From contig CP137673.1 in NCBI GenBank assembly GCA_037976565.1, positions 849,354 to 913,353 on the forward strand: DNA of 64,000 bases, read 5' to 3'. The notes under the pieces were generated by a model. It worked only from the letters and a program-made list of their open reading frames with translations, had not been told where the DNA came from and ran no database searches. The translations under genes and the position numbers were made by a program. The DNA is from Mesocentrotus franciscanus (Eukaryota > Echinodermata > Echinoidea > Camarodonta > Strongylocentrotidae). This document shows, one piece after another, positions 24,310-37,142 of this stretch (position 1 is its first letter; the number at the start of each line of letters is the position of its first letter).

Positions 24310-26440
24310 CGACAAAAAGCTTTTTAAAAAGGAAACGATACCCTTGGAGATATTTAAGAAATAAAGTTGCTCAAGCTATTTCTGTTGCAAAAAAAGAATT
24401 ATTATAATACTCGTATTAACAAGGAAAAGTTTAATAATTCTTCAGCCTGGTATAGACATATAAAGATACTTACAAATGGTAACCAGGACCATATTCCGAT
24501 AATAATTCCTGGTATTGATGTTCAAAGTGATCAGTATCCTAAACAAGCAGCTAATGCAACTAATGACTTTTTTGTGTCTGTTGCTTCTGACCTTTCTCCT
24601 TTAAACAGCAAATCATTACCAGCCTATTTAGCTTCTCAGTGTGAAAGTCCAGAGATTAGTTGTAGGGAAGTTTATTGTAAATTGCGTAAATTACAGTTAC
24701 ATAAAGCATCTGTTAGAGACGATCTTCTTATTCGCATTATTAGAGAATTTGCATGTGACTTGAGTGTAGCAGTTACTAGGATCCTTAATATATCGTTCAG
24801 ACAAGGAGTTGTACCTTCACAGTGGAGATCCGCTCAAGTAACTCTTATTCCAAAATCGCAACCACCTTTTGTTAATAATCTGCGTCCTATAGCGTTGACT
24901 TCGCATTTTTCTAAGTTGGCTGAATCTTTTATGGCTCAATGGTTATTGAAAGATATTTAGAAACTGATTGTTATATACATCAGTTCGGCAACAGACCAGG
25001 GTTATCTACAACACATTATCTTGTTGGCCTTTTACATCATCTTTATAAACATGCAGAAAACAACAGGTCCATATCAACTATTGTATGTATTGGATCACAA
25101 TATTTTTCTAATAGAAAAATGGTTAATATGCACATAAAACCTTGGATAATAAGTTGGATCATAAGTTTTTTAGAATGTCGTAAACAAAGTATATTATAAT
25201 TTTTCTGTCTGATATTAAAGTTAGTCATGCCGGTGTTCCCCAAGGGACACGTCTTGGCCCAATTCTTTTTTCAATTATGGTTAATGATTTATGAGAAAAT
25301 ATTCCTATACATTACTTCAAATATCTCGATGATTTATCTTTAGTACAATGTGGTAAATCAACAGACGTTTCACAATTACAACCCATACTTAACTCGGTGC
25401 AATACTGGTCACAATCAAACAATATGTCACTCAATCCTTCAAAGTGTTTTACCCTGCAGGTTACTTTTATGAAAAATCCTGCTCCTCCTGAAGTTCTTTC
25501 CATTAATGACTCTACTATATGCAATGTACAAACTATCGAAATTCTTGGATTCATTATTTACTTAATGATTTATTCAAAAGGTGCAATAGAAAACTGTACA
25601 TGTTGAGAAAACTTAAGAAATTCAATCTACCTTAGAAGGATTTAGTGGCAATATACGCAGGTTATGTACGACCAATTTTAGAATAGTGTGCTCCAGCGTT
25701 CCATAGCAGTCTTACAGTAGAACAAAATAATAATCTTGAAAAAATACAACGTAGAGTATGTAAGATTATTTTAGGGCCTAGTTACATTACCTATTCTAAT
25801 GCATGTCAAGTATATGCAATTTACCAACTCTTGAGGAGAGGAGACTAGCACTTTGTAGAAAATTCGCAAAATCCCTTTCAAATCACTCTATTTGTCAGAC
25901 CTGATTAACTCAGAAAAAACCACTAATATATCTTTTCGCCGTATTCCCACTTATCAGCAATTTCAATTCAAAACAAAAAGGTTTAAAAATAGCCCACTGT
26001 CATTTTGAGTTGATATACTCAACAAAGTTGAAATAAATTGTTTGTTCTTAATACTTTTATCATTATTGCAGGTATACGTGCTTGTCTCCTCCCCCAAGTT
26101 GGCTGTTTTAAAGTAATGTACCTCAGTATTTTAATCCCTTTACCATGCTTGTATTGACTTTTATGACATAATAGGAAATTTGTAAACAATACCAGCTCAT
26201 GTTTTTGTTGTATTTCTGATAACTTGTGCAATGTGTTTATTGTTTTTAGTTACAGAATCTAAGTCGCATTTTTTATATTGCTAGTTTTTTACATGTATAT
26301 CTTTAAAAGTGTTATATATTGTGCCTAACATGTAAACATGAATATTCCAGCCATGGCTGTCTTTCATGTAAAATTATATTTGTATGAACCATGTTTGTGC
26401 TATAATAAAAAAAACATTTTTGAATTGAATGAATTGAATA
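24310..26440 (+). pseudogene. Degenerate non-LTR retrotransposon reverse transcriptase (CR1-like)
   Basis: The main frame at about 24367-24957 carries PSQWRSAQVTLIPK and LRPIALTSHFSKLAE, reverse transcriptase motifs before the catalytic core. It shifts frame and continues with FGNRPGLSTTHYLVGLLHHL (from about 24985), GVPQGTRLGPILFSIMVNDL (25230-25290), then a stop, then YLDDLSL (about 25325). Motif A (the first catalytic aspartate, usually DFSKAFD) is missing: about 25085-25110 looks deleted. Further stops and frameshifts follow. The 3' end is an A-rich run with TTGAATTGAATGAATTGAAT at 26420-26440. The 5' part is absent. An old, inactive copy. Confidence 0.85.
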
Positions 26441-29400
26441 ATTAGCATCTTGCTGGGTAAATTTTACCCCATATTTTGAGAGAGTAAAACAATTGTTCAT
26501 ACATTTGGTTAAATTGACATGCTGCACTCTAGATGGATAAATTATCGAGCATGTAAACCGTGAATGTAATGTATGTTGGTTTATAATATCATGCATTAAG
26601 CCAACGTGACCTCATGATATGAAAAGTGTTTCCTCATCTCGCTCATGCAATAACTGATTATTTGAAATGTTAAGAATTCTATATTTTTGTACTTGAACTT
26701 AATGCTTGTAAATAAAGTTATGCAAAAAACGTGAATTTATACTTGAGTCAACCGTTTTTTTTATAATGGAAATTAATGATATCATTAGTGATAACGATGA
26801 TGATAATGATTATGATGATGAAAATTATTAAAATAATAATAACAAAAAAGTATATGAATCTTGCACTTCGAAAGTGAGCTTCCTTAAAGTGACTCGGTAA
26901 CATTGTTGAAGGTTGATGAAAAAACTGCGTAATTTTTGTATGAAATGTTACGTATTATATTCCTTCTACTGTACTAACCCTCTAGCATGCCAACAATCCT
27001 GAAAAAAATTCTCAAATCAAATCAAATCAAATTTTCCATGAAAATAAGACATAAGACAGGATTAAAAAAATCTTTCAACACTTAATTGTCTGGAATGATA
27101 TATAGAGCCAATTCATAGCTTTGTTACGATTTACATTCACCTAAAATGTAATTAAATTGTAATAATATAGTTGGGAGAATTAAGGAATCGATCAGATCAG
27201 TTTTTCCCAATTTGTATAGTTAATAATGGTCTGTTTTCACTCACACTTTCAGATTATCTTTAATTTTACATCTAGCATTGAAGTCACTACCTTAGCACCA
27301 TTACTCTCATCTGAACAATGTTACCAAGTCCCTTTTAAGGCAGCCAATGTTTCAAGAAATAATTCTTACCGGATACCATTTCCTTCACCTGGGTTTAGAG
27401 TGGTAAATGAATATTAATGCTAGAATATCGTCCAGAAATTAGACTAGGCACAAGTTGGTATGGAATTGTAACAAGATTAGAGTCTGTGTCTTCTTTCTAG
27501 TAATATTGCCATGATTAGAATCCGGTATTAGCTGATTTAAAGCCCACCAGATCGCTTATATTGAACGGTTCGCCATGTAGGTCATCCAACACAAACAAAA
27601 TTCCTTCGCAATATTGATAATCTCTTGACTATGTAAGATGATAATCTAAAAATCCCATTGACGTCATATCCTGGTATTTCTTAATTTGTTTGTATGGAAA
27701 TGTGCTTTTCACACGCCTTTCCATGTATCAGTTCGAAAGAATCAAGTTAATTCAAAGCAAAAGTTCTTTGAAAAATCATATTATTTACATGCTTGAATGA
27801 TGCGTTTTTTCTGCACATTTAAAAGGGAAGAGGTTGTTTATGCGAAATTTGAAATTATACTTTATTTACAAGTCCCCCCTGACGCTCTAAGCCTAGAATC
27901 CCATTTACATTTTTTTAAATCATGGGGAATCATAAAGTGAGCAGTTATTATATATCCTTCTTGATTATAGTACCGCTACTAAACTTGACATTTTATCTAT
28001 AGAAACAAATTTGTAAGAAGTAATGTAAGGAATTGAAAGGGTGAAGAAACCTAAATTATTAATTCCAATATTTTCGTTACTTGCTCATTCTGCAATATCT
28101 AAGCAAACATTCTGGTTATTTATGTTCATTAATAAATAAAAATAGATGTAAAACCTCGAAATGTACCTTAATTGTGACTGTAAGAAATAATACGACTTAA
28201 CCAAGCCGTCGATCTAATTTAAAAGAAAAACAACAAAACAAACCATATCGATCCAAAAGTTCCTTTTAATTTGCATATAGAGGATATGTCCATCCGAGGT
28301 GAGATACATTATAGAAGCTAGAATATTCTCACGTCGTAGTCCTAACAAGAATGTCTCGAAACCTGTCCTCATATTACTGAAACAGTAACGTTAATGTTAT
28401 TATAACGTCTGCAGTTGTTAGCGAACTCACTGATTGAAAAGAGATATGATAGTGATTATTAGTTTTAACCCTATTTACTCCTCCGATCGTTTACTCGAAA
28501 CGTTTTTATGTTCTTCTGTTGCTTTTAATGTTTCATCTTTTGGTATGATCCTAGGCATGACAAATTAATTGGACTATATCATGTTCTTCTATAATTTTGA
28601 CAATATCAGTTTGACGGCAACAAGTAATACGTGACTTATATTTCAGCTAATCATGTTAGTGTATCATAAATACATATCCCTTCCCTATGAAAGAGAAAAG
28701 AGTATTGCTTACAGAGTGATGAAGCTCCCAGACAGCTTACTGTGAACACTATGTAATAATATCTTGAAAAGATTAGCAGTCACTGAAGTACATGGTTCAA
28801 ACGGGTTTCTCATTACCTCGTAATTATAGAACAGTGTCTACGAACTAACGATCCAGTCACTCCTAAAATAGTAACTCAATTAGGAAACATTTCGGATTAG
28901 GTTACGATGACATGCACCCATTAAGGAGTCGAATGATTTGATTTACAGACAATAGCAAAATGATCGTAAAAGGAATGAAATTACTTTTTGAGTAATATTG
29001 ATTACAAAGGAATAAAGCAATATTACATTGCTTTCACATGTAAATGAAACACGATTTCAGCAGGTCTGGAGTATATGGTGTTTATTCTAACAGAAAAAGG
29101 ACCATACCAAAAGTGATATGTCTTGCGGACATAATGCTACAAGGGCAGCATATTTATACTCATAACTTCTCCTCCAAAACCCATTTATGAAATTGACTTT
29201 TGTCATTTCTTTTCATGTTGAGAATGCATTTTTATCATTATCGACGATCCTTTACAGAAACTGCCATGATAATGTTATCATTAATAATGTTAGCGTATAT
29301 TTAAGGTCGTAAAGCGACATCGAAAAGTGTGAACAGAAAGAATTGTGAAAACTTAAAAACCGGAAAATGAAATTATGACAGCATTTAGCATGTTTAGTGA

Positions 29401-29734
29401 CTCAATAAACAGGTTCCTGAGGTTTTTACCATGACATAGACTAGGCATAGAATATAAGGATACAGTGTGGTGTAATATTATCACAATTTGTTATATTCAG
29501 CGAGGAAAACTAACTGTGCTAACACAGTTCGTAATTTTTTTAATAATTCTACTCTGCGTTGTTCATAATGATCCAAATTATTGTTTTAATTCAATTACTT
29601 TTATAACTTGTTATGCGGAAACTCAACGTCTGTAATTCTGTTTATTAATAGAGATATCATGATAGCGTTATGGGTCGAAGGCACCATAAATCTCTTACGT
29701 AATATTGACATTTTATCTTTTATAGTGATAATAG
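26441..29734. other. Long intergenic stretch without recognised genes
   Basis: AT-rich. It holds a (CAAAT)n run at about 27012-27032 (likely a reverse-oriented retrotransposon tail) and GAT-type triplets near 26795-26820. A 63-residue open frame at 27226-27417 has no recognisable motif. Confidence 0.5.
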
Positions 29735-30420
29735 TAATAATTAGATGTATAGCACAGCGTTACATACATTATTATAATGGACTGCGCTGTGATGAAAAAA
29801 AGAACAATAACAATACAACTGTACTACTTTACAGACACACAATAAAAAAAAAACTTTCAAAAGCTCTTGAGAACAAGTGCGTCTTCAGCAAAACTATGAA
29901 GACAGCAACAGATGAGACTTTTTTAAAGCCCCACTGCACTACTTGTAGCTACTTGCTCCCTCTATATAGAAAACAATGCCTAAGCGGTGCCCATTGGTCC
30001 CCCACGATCCTCTTTTTTATGTTAATTGAGAGCTGAGTTGATGAGATAACCACCTGTCAGTGACCACGCTGGGAGGTCTAATCCCTCCTGGCCAAACTAG
30101 GCTAGACAGGCTTTAATGTCTAGTGGTCGGTTATTCCAAAGTTTTGGAGCGGCGCAACTGAAAGCGTAATCTCTAAGAGTTACTTTTGTTTTTGTGTGAG
30201 GTAGCTTGAGAAGCAGCTTGGCCTGTGTATTTCATATGTTATGTGCATATAGGGATATGATTTATAAGATACTAATTCAGACAAATAATTTGTGGCTTGA
30301 CCATTCAATGCTTTGTAAACAAGCTTTCCTTTACCTATAAGATAATTAGTCAAAATTATGAACTCATAGCTATCATAAGAACGTTCATTTATAATAAGAT
30401 TGTGAAGTACAAGCCACATT
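29735..30420 (-). mobile_element. LINE 3' fragment, reverse transcriptase C-terminus remnant
   Basis: Read on the - strand, about 30180-30110 gives LRDYAFSCAAPKLWNNRPLD, the same conserved C-terminal block as the LINE at 19822-20004. The 3' side ends with a (TAATTATTA)-type tail and a 'tgctataca' word at about 29735-29760. The frame is broken outside this block. Confidence 0.65.
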
Positions 30421-32125
30421 ATTTTATTTAAAGGTATTCCTTCGGTAAGTAGTTGAACTTATGTGAACTGCGCTAATTATCATTACGATGTTAATTATAT
30501 TTTTTACCCTTTAATGGGTGTATATTTACCCCCTTCCTGTGGGTCATGTGTTGTCCCTGCACCTGTTCCATTGACATCCTATATTTAGCTGCCCTTTCAT
30601 TGTACCATGATTGTACCCCTCGACAGGTTCAATCATCACCTCCTTTAGGATTGTGTTATTCACCACGTTCACCCTCACTCAGACCATGGACCTACTATGC
30701 TCAGACTAGTTTGAAAGCATAAGGCTCTCCGTTATTAGTTCAAGTTCAAAATGACTGTTTATTCAGAGGCATGCACTTTCAAACATTAGTTTATTATTAG
30801 CTCGTTACAAATCATTAATAAGAGACGAACTAAGTATGAAAGGCAGCAATCCAAAGTTGATGAAGAAGAGAATGATGATGATGATGATGATGATACAACC
30901 CTTGTCCAATATCCCTCTTGTCTATCATTTTCTCTGTCTAACACCCCCATTCAAACCCTATGGCTGTCTCCAATCTACCGTTCTTTAGACTCTTTAGACC
31001 TAAAATACAGCACCTTAACATTAATCCTAGAGATACATAGACATGTTTAAGAGAAAAGTTGTACATAATGGCTAGAAAGAAAAAAGGGAGGGAGAGATAG
31101 AGATAAAAAGAGAAAGGGGTGGTAGAGATAGAGATAGATATATAATAATATTATATATAGAGAGAGAGAGAGTGTGAGAAGAAGAGAGAGGGAGGGGAAG
31201 AGAGAGAGAGAGGGGAGGTAAGGGGGGGGGGGCAGAGGGGGAAGGGGGAGATAGGGAACAGAACAGGGGAGAACTTTAATAAGGATAGAAAAAATGGCCT
31301 TATTCTCGGTGCGAGGTTGGGTAAGGTAGAGCACAATATATCCGTTGCTTTATTCGATTTTTTTCTGATAATAATGCTCGATGCATCATCTCGCCTTGGA
31401 AACTAGTCTCTAAAGAGGTCCTGTTAAATATTTCTTAACCAACAAGAAACACATTCATCACTCAGTGATATGAAACGAGAATAATAATGATAGAAAATTG
31501 TATAATTAGACCTAACTGAAATCTTTAATTTCGAACCAAATTTGGGGAGATTGTTTTATTTTAGATCGCTCAAAATAACACTGAGATTTAAGAAAATCCA
31601 AGCTCCATATATCAATATACTGAGATGGGAACACGATCGCAAAGACTTTAACAAAAAAGGATATTTTCAATAGCCTTGTTCGTTATACCCGTATGCGACC
31701 AGTACAATGACACATAGTACGTGGTCCACACATGACACATACCGAAACGCTCTCAAGAAGATTTCTTGAAATTCTTTGAAATAACATTCAGTAATATTGT
31801 GCTCTACTTTAGACAAGAAAGAGGTGATATTGACAAGGGGGATATCACATGGGACAAGGCGTTTACTTCACTCATCGTTTCCGATTTGAATTTCAAAACG
31901 AACGATTCTAAGAGCTCAGCGCGAAGAATTCTTGCTAATAATACAAAGATGAGGATTAACAGGACGATGAATCATTGCCCTAGCTGCCCACATGAGTGTC
32001 AAGTATCTCGGGAGAGAGCACTAAGAGATAGACGGAATTGGTAAAATCACTGACGAAAAGGAGATAGAGAAGAAGGAAATAAGAGAGTCAATGGATTGAG
32101 ACAATGAAAGAATAGACGGGGTAAG
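30421..32125. other. Intergenic with GA-rich tracts
   Basis: GA-rich low complexity lies at about 31080-31240. An open frame at 31766-32044 (92 codons) has no recognised motif and is not called a gene. Confidence 0.45.
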
Positions 32126-32215
<90 letters not shown>

Positions 32216-32223
32216 AGAGATAG

Positions 32224-32259
<36 letters not shown>

Positions 32260-32278
32260 GAGAGAGAGAGAGAGAGAG

Positions 32279-32318
<40 letters not shown>

Positions 32319-32321
32319 GAG

Positions 32322-32356
<35 letters not shown>

Positions 32357-32428
32357 GAGAGATAGAGAGGGTAGAGAGAGAGAGAGAGAGGAGAGATAGA
32401 GAGGGTAGAGAGAGAGAGAGAGAGAGAG

Positions 32429-32469
<41 letters not shown>

Positions 32470-32515
32470 GAGATAGATAGAGAGAGAGAGAGAAAGAGAA
32501 AGAGAGATAGAGAGA
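32126..32515. repeat. 390-bp (GA)n microsatellite
   Basis: Almost pure GA, interrupted by TAGAGAGG words at irregular spacing. The Ser/Leu frames on the other strand are artefacts. Confidence 0.97.
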
Positions 32516-33489
32516 GATTTCCTCTACCAATAAGTAAAGGACAGGATAGTGAATCAATGAATGAATCCCTGAAGAGATATATACATAGTAACACAACTCA
32601 TGCCGGATACAGTTAACATCTGTTATCAAATATACTAACATAAATTTTTCATCTTCTTCAAACGTTTACCTTTCTTTTTTTCTATATTTTCTGTTTTCAT
32701 ACAAATGAATCTATTTCAAGGGCTGGATTGTCATTTAAGTTGACATCTGGAATGCTATCTAAAATTGAGACCAAACAAATTTTATTAAGAAGAGGGGAAA
32801 GAAAAGGCAAATTTTTTTCTAAAATTTCTTAACAAAGTGCCTTTTACAAAACTTGGTACGGCATGTATTTTAATTTCCAAAAAATAAAAATAAAAAAAAA
32901 GAAAAAACGAACAAAACATATCTTGCTTGATCAATATACAACTTCAGTAAACCCTAAGTGTTAGAGTAGTATAAGGATTGGTTTTGATATTGGTTTATGG
33001 TTACAAAGTCATTTGTCGATACAAAGGTTCAACAGGCCTGACTGAATCTCAGATTCTCTAACAAAACCTAGTTAGACACCCCCTTCCCTCCTATGAACCC
33101 TACGCCCAAGAACACATCGCTCACATTGAGCAGACCACTTCTAAAATCGTTCCACAGTGTGTGCTGTACACCCACATGTTGACATGACAACGTTTCCTGC
33201 AAAGACAGCTCTCAAACGCAACATTTAGTTGCTAAATATTACTCTGCAATACAATCATGGGAAATGCTGCAGAAAAGCGATTAGTTCATGCGAGTGAGGA
33301 GTGAACCTCATCACGTTAGGTCTCGAGAGTAACAGCGTTAATTATGAGGATTACTCATTTCAGGTAAACTTATATATCCTTCAGAGAGGGGAAGTAATCA
33401 CGCTTTTTGCTCAAACATCACGAAACGTGTTGTAGCATCGAGCCATCGACATGTCATGGTCATTCGCAAGCCTTCAGCTCTGTAAATAA
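32516..33489. other. Intergenic, nothing recognised
   Basis: AT-rich with A-runs near 32880-32910. No gene or element seen. Confidence 0.5.
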
Positions 33490-33655
33490 GACAGACGCTC
33501 ACAATGCTGAGCAAACTACATTAACGTTCGCATCCTACCGGGCCTACCCATTTAACACCTGGGTGGAGAATGGCAAATTAAGATTTTCGTATTGCCAAAG
33601 GACGTACCTTGTGATCTACGGAAGGGTAAGTTATGCGCTAGACCACAACACCTCT
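33490..33655 (-). mobile_element. Partial SINE of the 5040-5372 family
   Basis: Shares 'cgcatcctaccgggcctacccatttaacacctgggtggaga' (about 33528-33570) with 5220-5262. The tRNA-like head at 33600-33655 is degenerate: TGGTCTAG of the A box remains and the B box is lost. No tail is visible. Confidence 0.75.
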
Positions 33656-34424
33656 ACACATTGTATTATGTTTATGTTATCCAAATTTATAAAGTGAAGC
33701 GCATACAAAATTTGATTTTAATTATTATGCACTATACAAAGTCACCATTATGATTATAATTATTTTAAATCTTGTTCGAAGTAAGAGATTTGTTTTTCTA
33801 CATATTTGCATTGAATAGAGCAAGATGAATATTTCACAGTTATCATAGGAATGCAACTACAAGAAATGATCTTGATAAGAAAATATAAACAGAGGGACGA
33901 TGTAGAAGCAGGGTACAAGTTCGTATAACATGTAACACACAACAGAAATGACAGGGGAAAACAAAACCAAAAGAGAAAGGAATCGTGAGATGAATGAGAT
34001 ATAAGGAAAGATACAATGAGGGCGCACTAGCACGCTTATGAAATAGAACGTTGAGTACTCAATTAGCTTCTAGTGTGCTTGCCAAATAAATACATTCAAA
34101 TCAGCCTGATAGAAGCCATTGAGCCTAACAATATCAGAATGGGTTATTATGAAAAGATTTTTATACTACATAATTCTTCTCTTATTTGGGGCCAACTGTT
34201 TGTGCTGATCGGTACATTTTGGTAGCCTGAGATCGTGACAGTCTGCACTTTGGGCAAATGCAAGTCTAAAGTGTGTTTCTGGCAATGCCAAAATGTTCTC
34301 GACGTTTGGAGCAGTGTGTACTATCCGTCATCGTAGGAATATTAACTTGGCAGCTAAAGAATGATAAACAATGATACAATCGATGGAGCAAAGCGACCGA
34401 GCTATATAGCCTAATGATAATAAT
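33656..34424. other. Intergenic, nothing recognised
   Basis: No gene, RNA or repeat could be supported here. Confidence 0.5.
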
Positions 34425-34661
34425 AATCATGACACTTGTATAGCGCTTAATACTACCTTTACATTGTAATCGTAATTACCCCGGTCATTGGATTCAATTG
34501 CAAATCCCTACATTAAAAGTGCACAAGCTCCGCTCCCTGGGAAATATTCCGGCCAGGCGCCATTTTACAACCACATTACTGTTCGCATCGTACCGGGTAT
34601 CAATTTATCACCTGGGTGGAGAGTGGAAAAGGTAGGTTAATGTCTTGTTAAAGGACATTAG

Positions 34662-35415
34662 CCATGTTCAGACGGGGGCTACCTAGTCGACGTAAGTTAA
34701 TCCCTGCAGCAGTAAATATCCCATAAATATTGGACTTATACACCATTAGTTGTCCATACCCTCTTACTCGGACCAACTTGCCACGATTAAGTTAACACGA
34801 CCTTCCACCGACCCAGTCTTACGCAGCGTAACTTCCGAAAGTCAGGGGCGATCCAGGATTTTCCAAAAGGGGGAAATTGCGAGCGCGAAGTGCGAAGCCT
34901 TTACGGTGTGGAGTCCGGGGCCCGCTTAAAGGCCCAGGAAAATGTTGAAACTTACGATGCTTTATAGTACATTCTGAGGCATTTCTGAAGGAATAAACTG
35001 AACGTTTATGTGATTTTTTTTTAAAGGTAAAAGGGGGCGTGCGCCCCCTCTTCCCTCACGCCCCCTGGGTCCGCCCCTGGAAATGGTGGCGCCCGCACTA
35101 GTCGACCTCGACCCACCTTCTGCATCTAAACCGCGCGAAATCTAATTTTCATTTACGATTGTAAACAAAAGGTCACAGATACGCCGAGTGCCAAGTGAGA
35201 GCATCCACACGGTCAACTTACGCTACCCTCTAGTCGTGTTAGCGTGCTACTCCTGGAAAAATCATCCAGGAGTAAATCAGTCGGCGTAAAGGTCGGCGTA
35301 GCTAATACGACTATCGTTCAGATGGTTAGTACCCCGACCTTACCATATTTACGCCGACTATAGCTCTAAACACAGCATTTACGCCGACCAAAATTGCCAT
35401 CGTGTGAACACAGCT
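34662..35415. mobile_element. Nonautonomous inverted-repeat element inserted in a SINE
   Basis: The ends CCATGTTCAGACGGGGGC and (read inward) CTGTGTTCACACGATGGC are related. The interior is full of short inverted words such as GTCGGCGTAAA/TTTACGCCGAC, and a perfect 8-bp hairpin (CTCCTGGA...TCCAGGAG) lies near 35250-35277. The superfamily is not clear and no transposase is seen. Confidence 0.6.
34843..35079. mobile_element. hAT-like MITE nested in the element above
   Basis: Begins CAGGGGCGATCCAGGA and ends CTGGGTCCGCCCCTG, hAT-type ends like those at 12692, 20030 and 23859. The flanking 8-mers (CCGAAAGT and GAAATGGT) do not match, so the duplication has decayed or the boundary is off. Confidence 0.65.
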
Positions 35416-35500
35416 AGTAGCGGCCGGACGATCGGACCGCGAACCGTGTGATCTACAATCCGGTGACGTATCCACTAGACTGCGACACGACCTCTAAGCT

Positions 35501-37142
35501 ATATAAATTACCTAGGTAAGTACTATATATGGTTCTTTTCGTTCCTTAATATCTCGAACGATCGTAGAGACGACATGATCTATCTTGTGAAGCTATGGCA
35601 GAGACAGAAGAATTGGTGATTAATGAATTCAAATGCTTCGACTTTTATATTCTTTCATATGCCTCTTCTTACGATAGTGACCTACGACATTTACCTTGAA
35701 GAAATTAGATTGGTTTGTGATGTTGACAAAGATGGAAATAAAGGTGGTCAAATGAAAATAAATAATCAGGTTTAAATATACTACCTTCAACCCGTACCAA
35801 ACCTCACAATGAAACAATCCAATCAAGAAATATATCAATCAAAACATAATCAATCATGCACTCATCGACCATGCTCAAGGAAATATAAACATTCATCTCA
35901 AAGAAGCCTCTGTAATGTACAAAACGTTCTTTATTACATTATAATTCAATCTTTATAAAAATATATAACAAGCTCGGTTATCTTTTTGATTCATTTCTTT
36001 CAGGATGGATTGTCAACTTCAGAATGTACTCCTTGCGCTGTCGTAAGCTCGATACACTCATGTGTATACTGGGACATGCCACGATATGGATTATTCCTCA
36101 TTGACGAAAGACTTTTAACTATGTAGGTCTATTTTTAGGAGAAAAAAATCTTAGACATGGTTCCTCTTTTCATATTCTGTATGTTTTCATCGAAATGTTG
36201 TGATTTTGCTGCCCCTGTCCCCTAAAATCAACCAAATTCATGGTTCTCGTTTCATATTTGGCTCCTTAGAAGCGAGGGAATCCTTAGATTTTGATTGGGT
36301 TTTGAGTCCTCAGCGGGATATCCCTGTCCGACCATTATCGGATGCACCCCTCCCCATTCCCATGAATGATTATTCACTGTCCGTGAAAGAGGCTTCGTTT
36401 AGTTTTGTACAGAATCCATCGTACTCGTATCCTGTCCTAATCCCTCAATGCAATATATATATATATTTATTATGAACGCCTGCTTTTCTCTCTAACTGTG
36501 TGAAACATCAATCTTTAACTATTTAAGTTTTAAGAGGGGCTTACCATTACAAGCCACGCTTTTCAATAATACTCTCATTTTCACATGTCACATAGAAATA
36601 GCTTTACCTTCAATTTTATATGTTCACACTGTCAAATTTGTTCAATTGTCAATAATGTAACTAAACCATTTTTATAATATTGTTTCCAGAGGTAATGTCC
36701 TCCATTTTGTTACCTTGTTTGTTTTCTGTATTATATTCGAGTATGTGAAGAAAAAAATAAATATTTAATTCAATTCAATAATAGTGTACCTTGTAATTTG
36801 GTTTTGAGATTATACATGCGTTTGTTATCGGATACACTCTTAAAGAAATGACTGTGTCCAGATAGATACCTTGTTTTGTTGGTATGCATTAGGGCTACTG
36901 GGTCACTTAAGGAAATGATAAGAACTGAATTTCCTTGCCAGTTATACAGGTTACAGTTGATAAAATAATATTCCATTTTCCATCATGCTTATGCTTCTCA
37001 AGACGCAGAAGACCTGTTTGATGATGTGGCATCCTTACTCTAAAGTTCCAAACTGATAGCCTTTCATACAGCAAACGGCTAAGCGTGTTATTTCGAACCT
37101 TGCTGGTAGAGACCATCAGAGGACTAAGCTTATATTGCTTTG
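35501..37142. other. Intergenic; likely LINE tail and 3' UTR of the second PPxY gene
   Basis: A retrotransposon-like tail (AATAAATATTTAATTCAATTC) ends at about 36780 on the + strand. A short open stretch after a good 3' splice site at 36003 is discussed in the findings. The part nearest 37142 should be the 3' UTR of the - strand gene. Confidence 0.4.

Larger units (their letters stand above)
34425..35500 (-). mobile_element. SINE of the 5040-5372 family, split by a later insertion
   Basis: The body and tail are at 34425-34661 (tail AAGCGCTATACAAGTG with ATTATTATTATC on the - strand). The tRNA head is at 35416-35490, with an A box close to consensus and a B box with one defect. The two halves are contiguous in the copy at 5040-5372, so 34662-35415 is an insertion. 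Confidence 0.8.

Noticed and set aside
31766..32044. 92-codon open frame on +, preceded by a possible 3' splice site
   Set aside because: No family motif and no matching neighbouring exon found.
32021..32641. Ser/Leu-rich frames of 168-206 codons on the - strand and Arg/Glu-rich frames on +
   Set aside because: Pure (GA)n microsatellite; same reason for similar frames at 2136-2357, 6231-6483, 21023-21281, 31047-31336, 44701-45008 and 59036-59722.
34843..35079. 8-bp target duplication for the nested hAT-like MITE
   Set aside because: Flanks CCGAAAGT and GAAATGGT do not match, so only the ends support the call.
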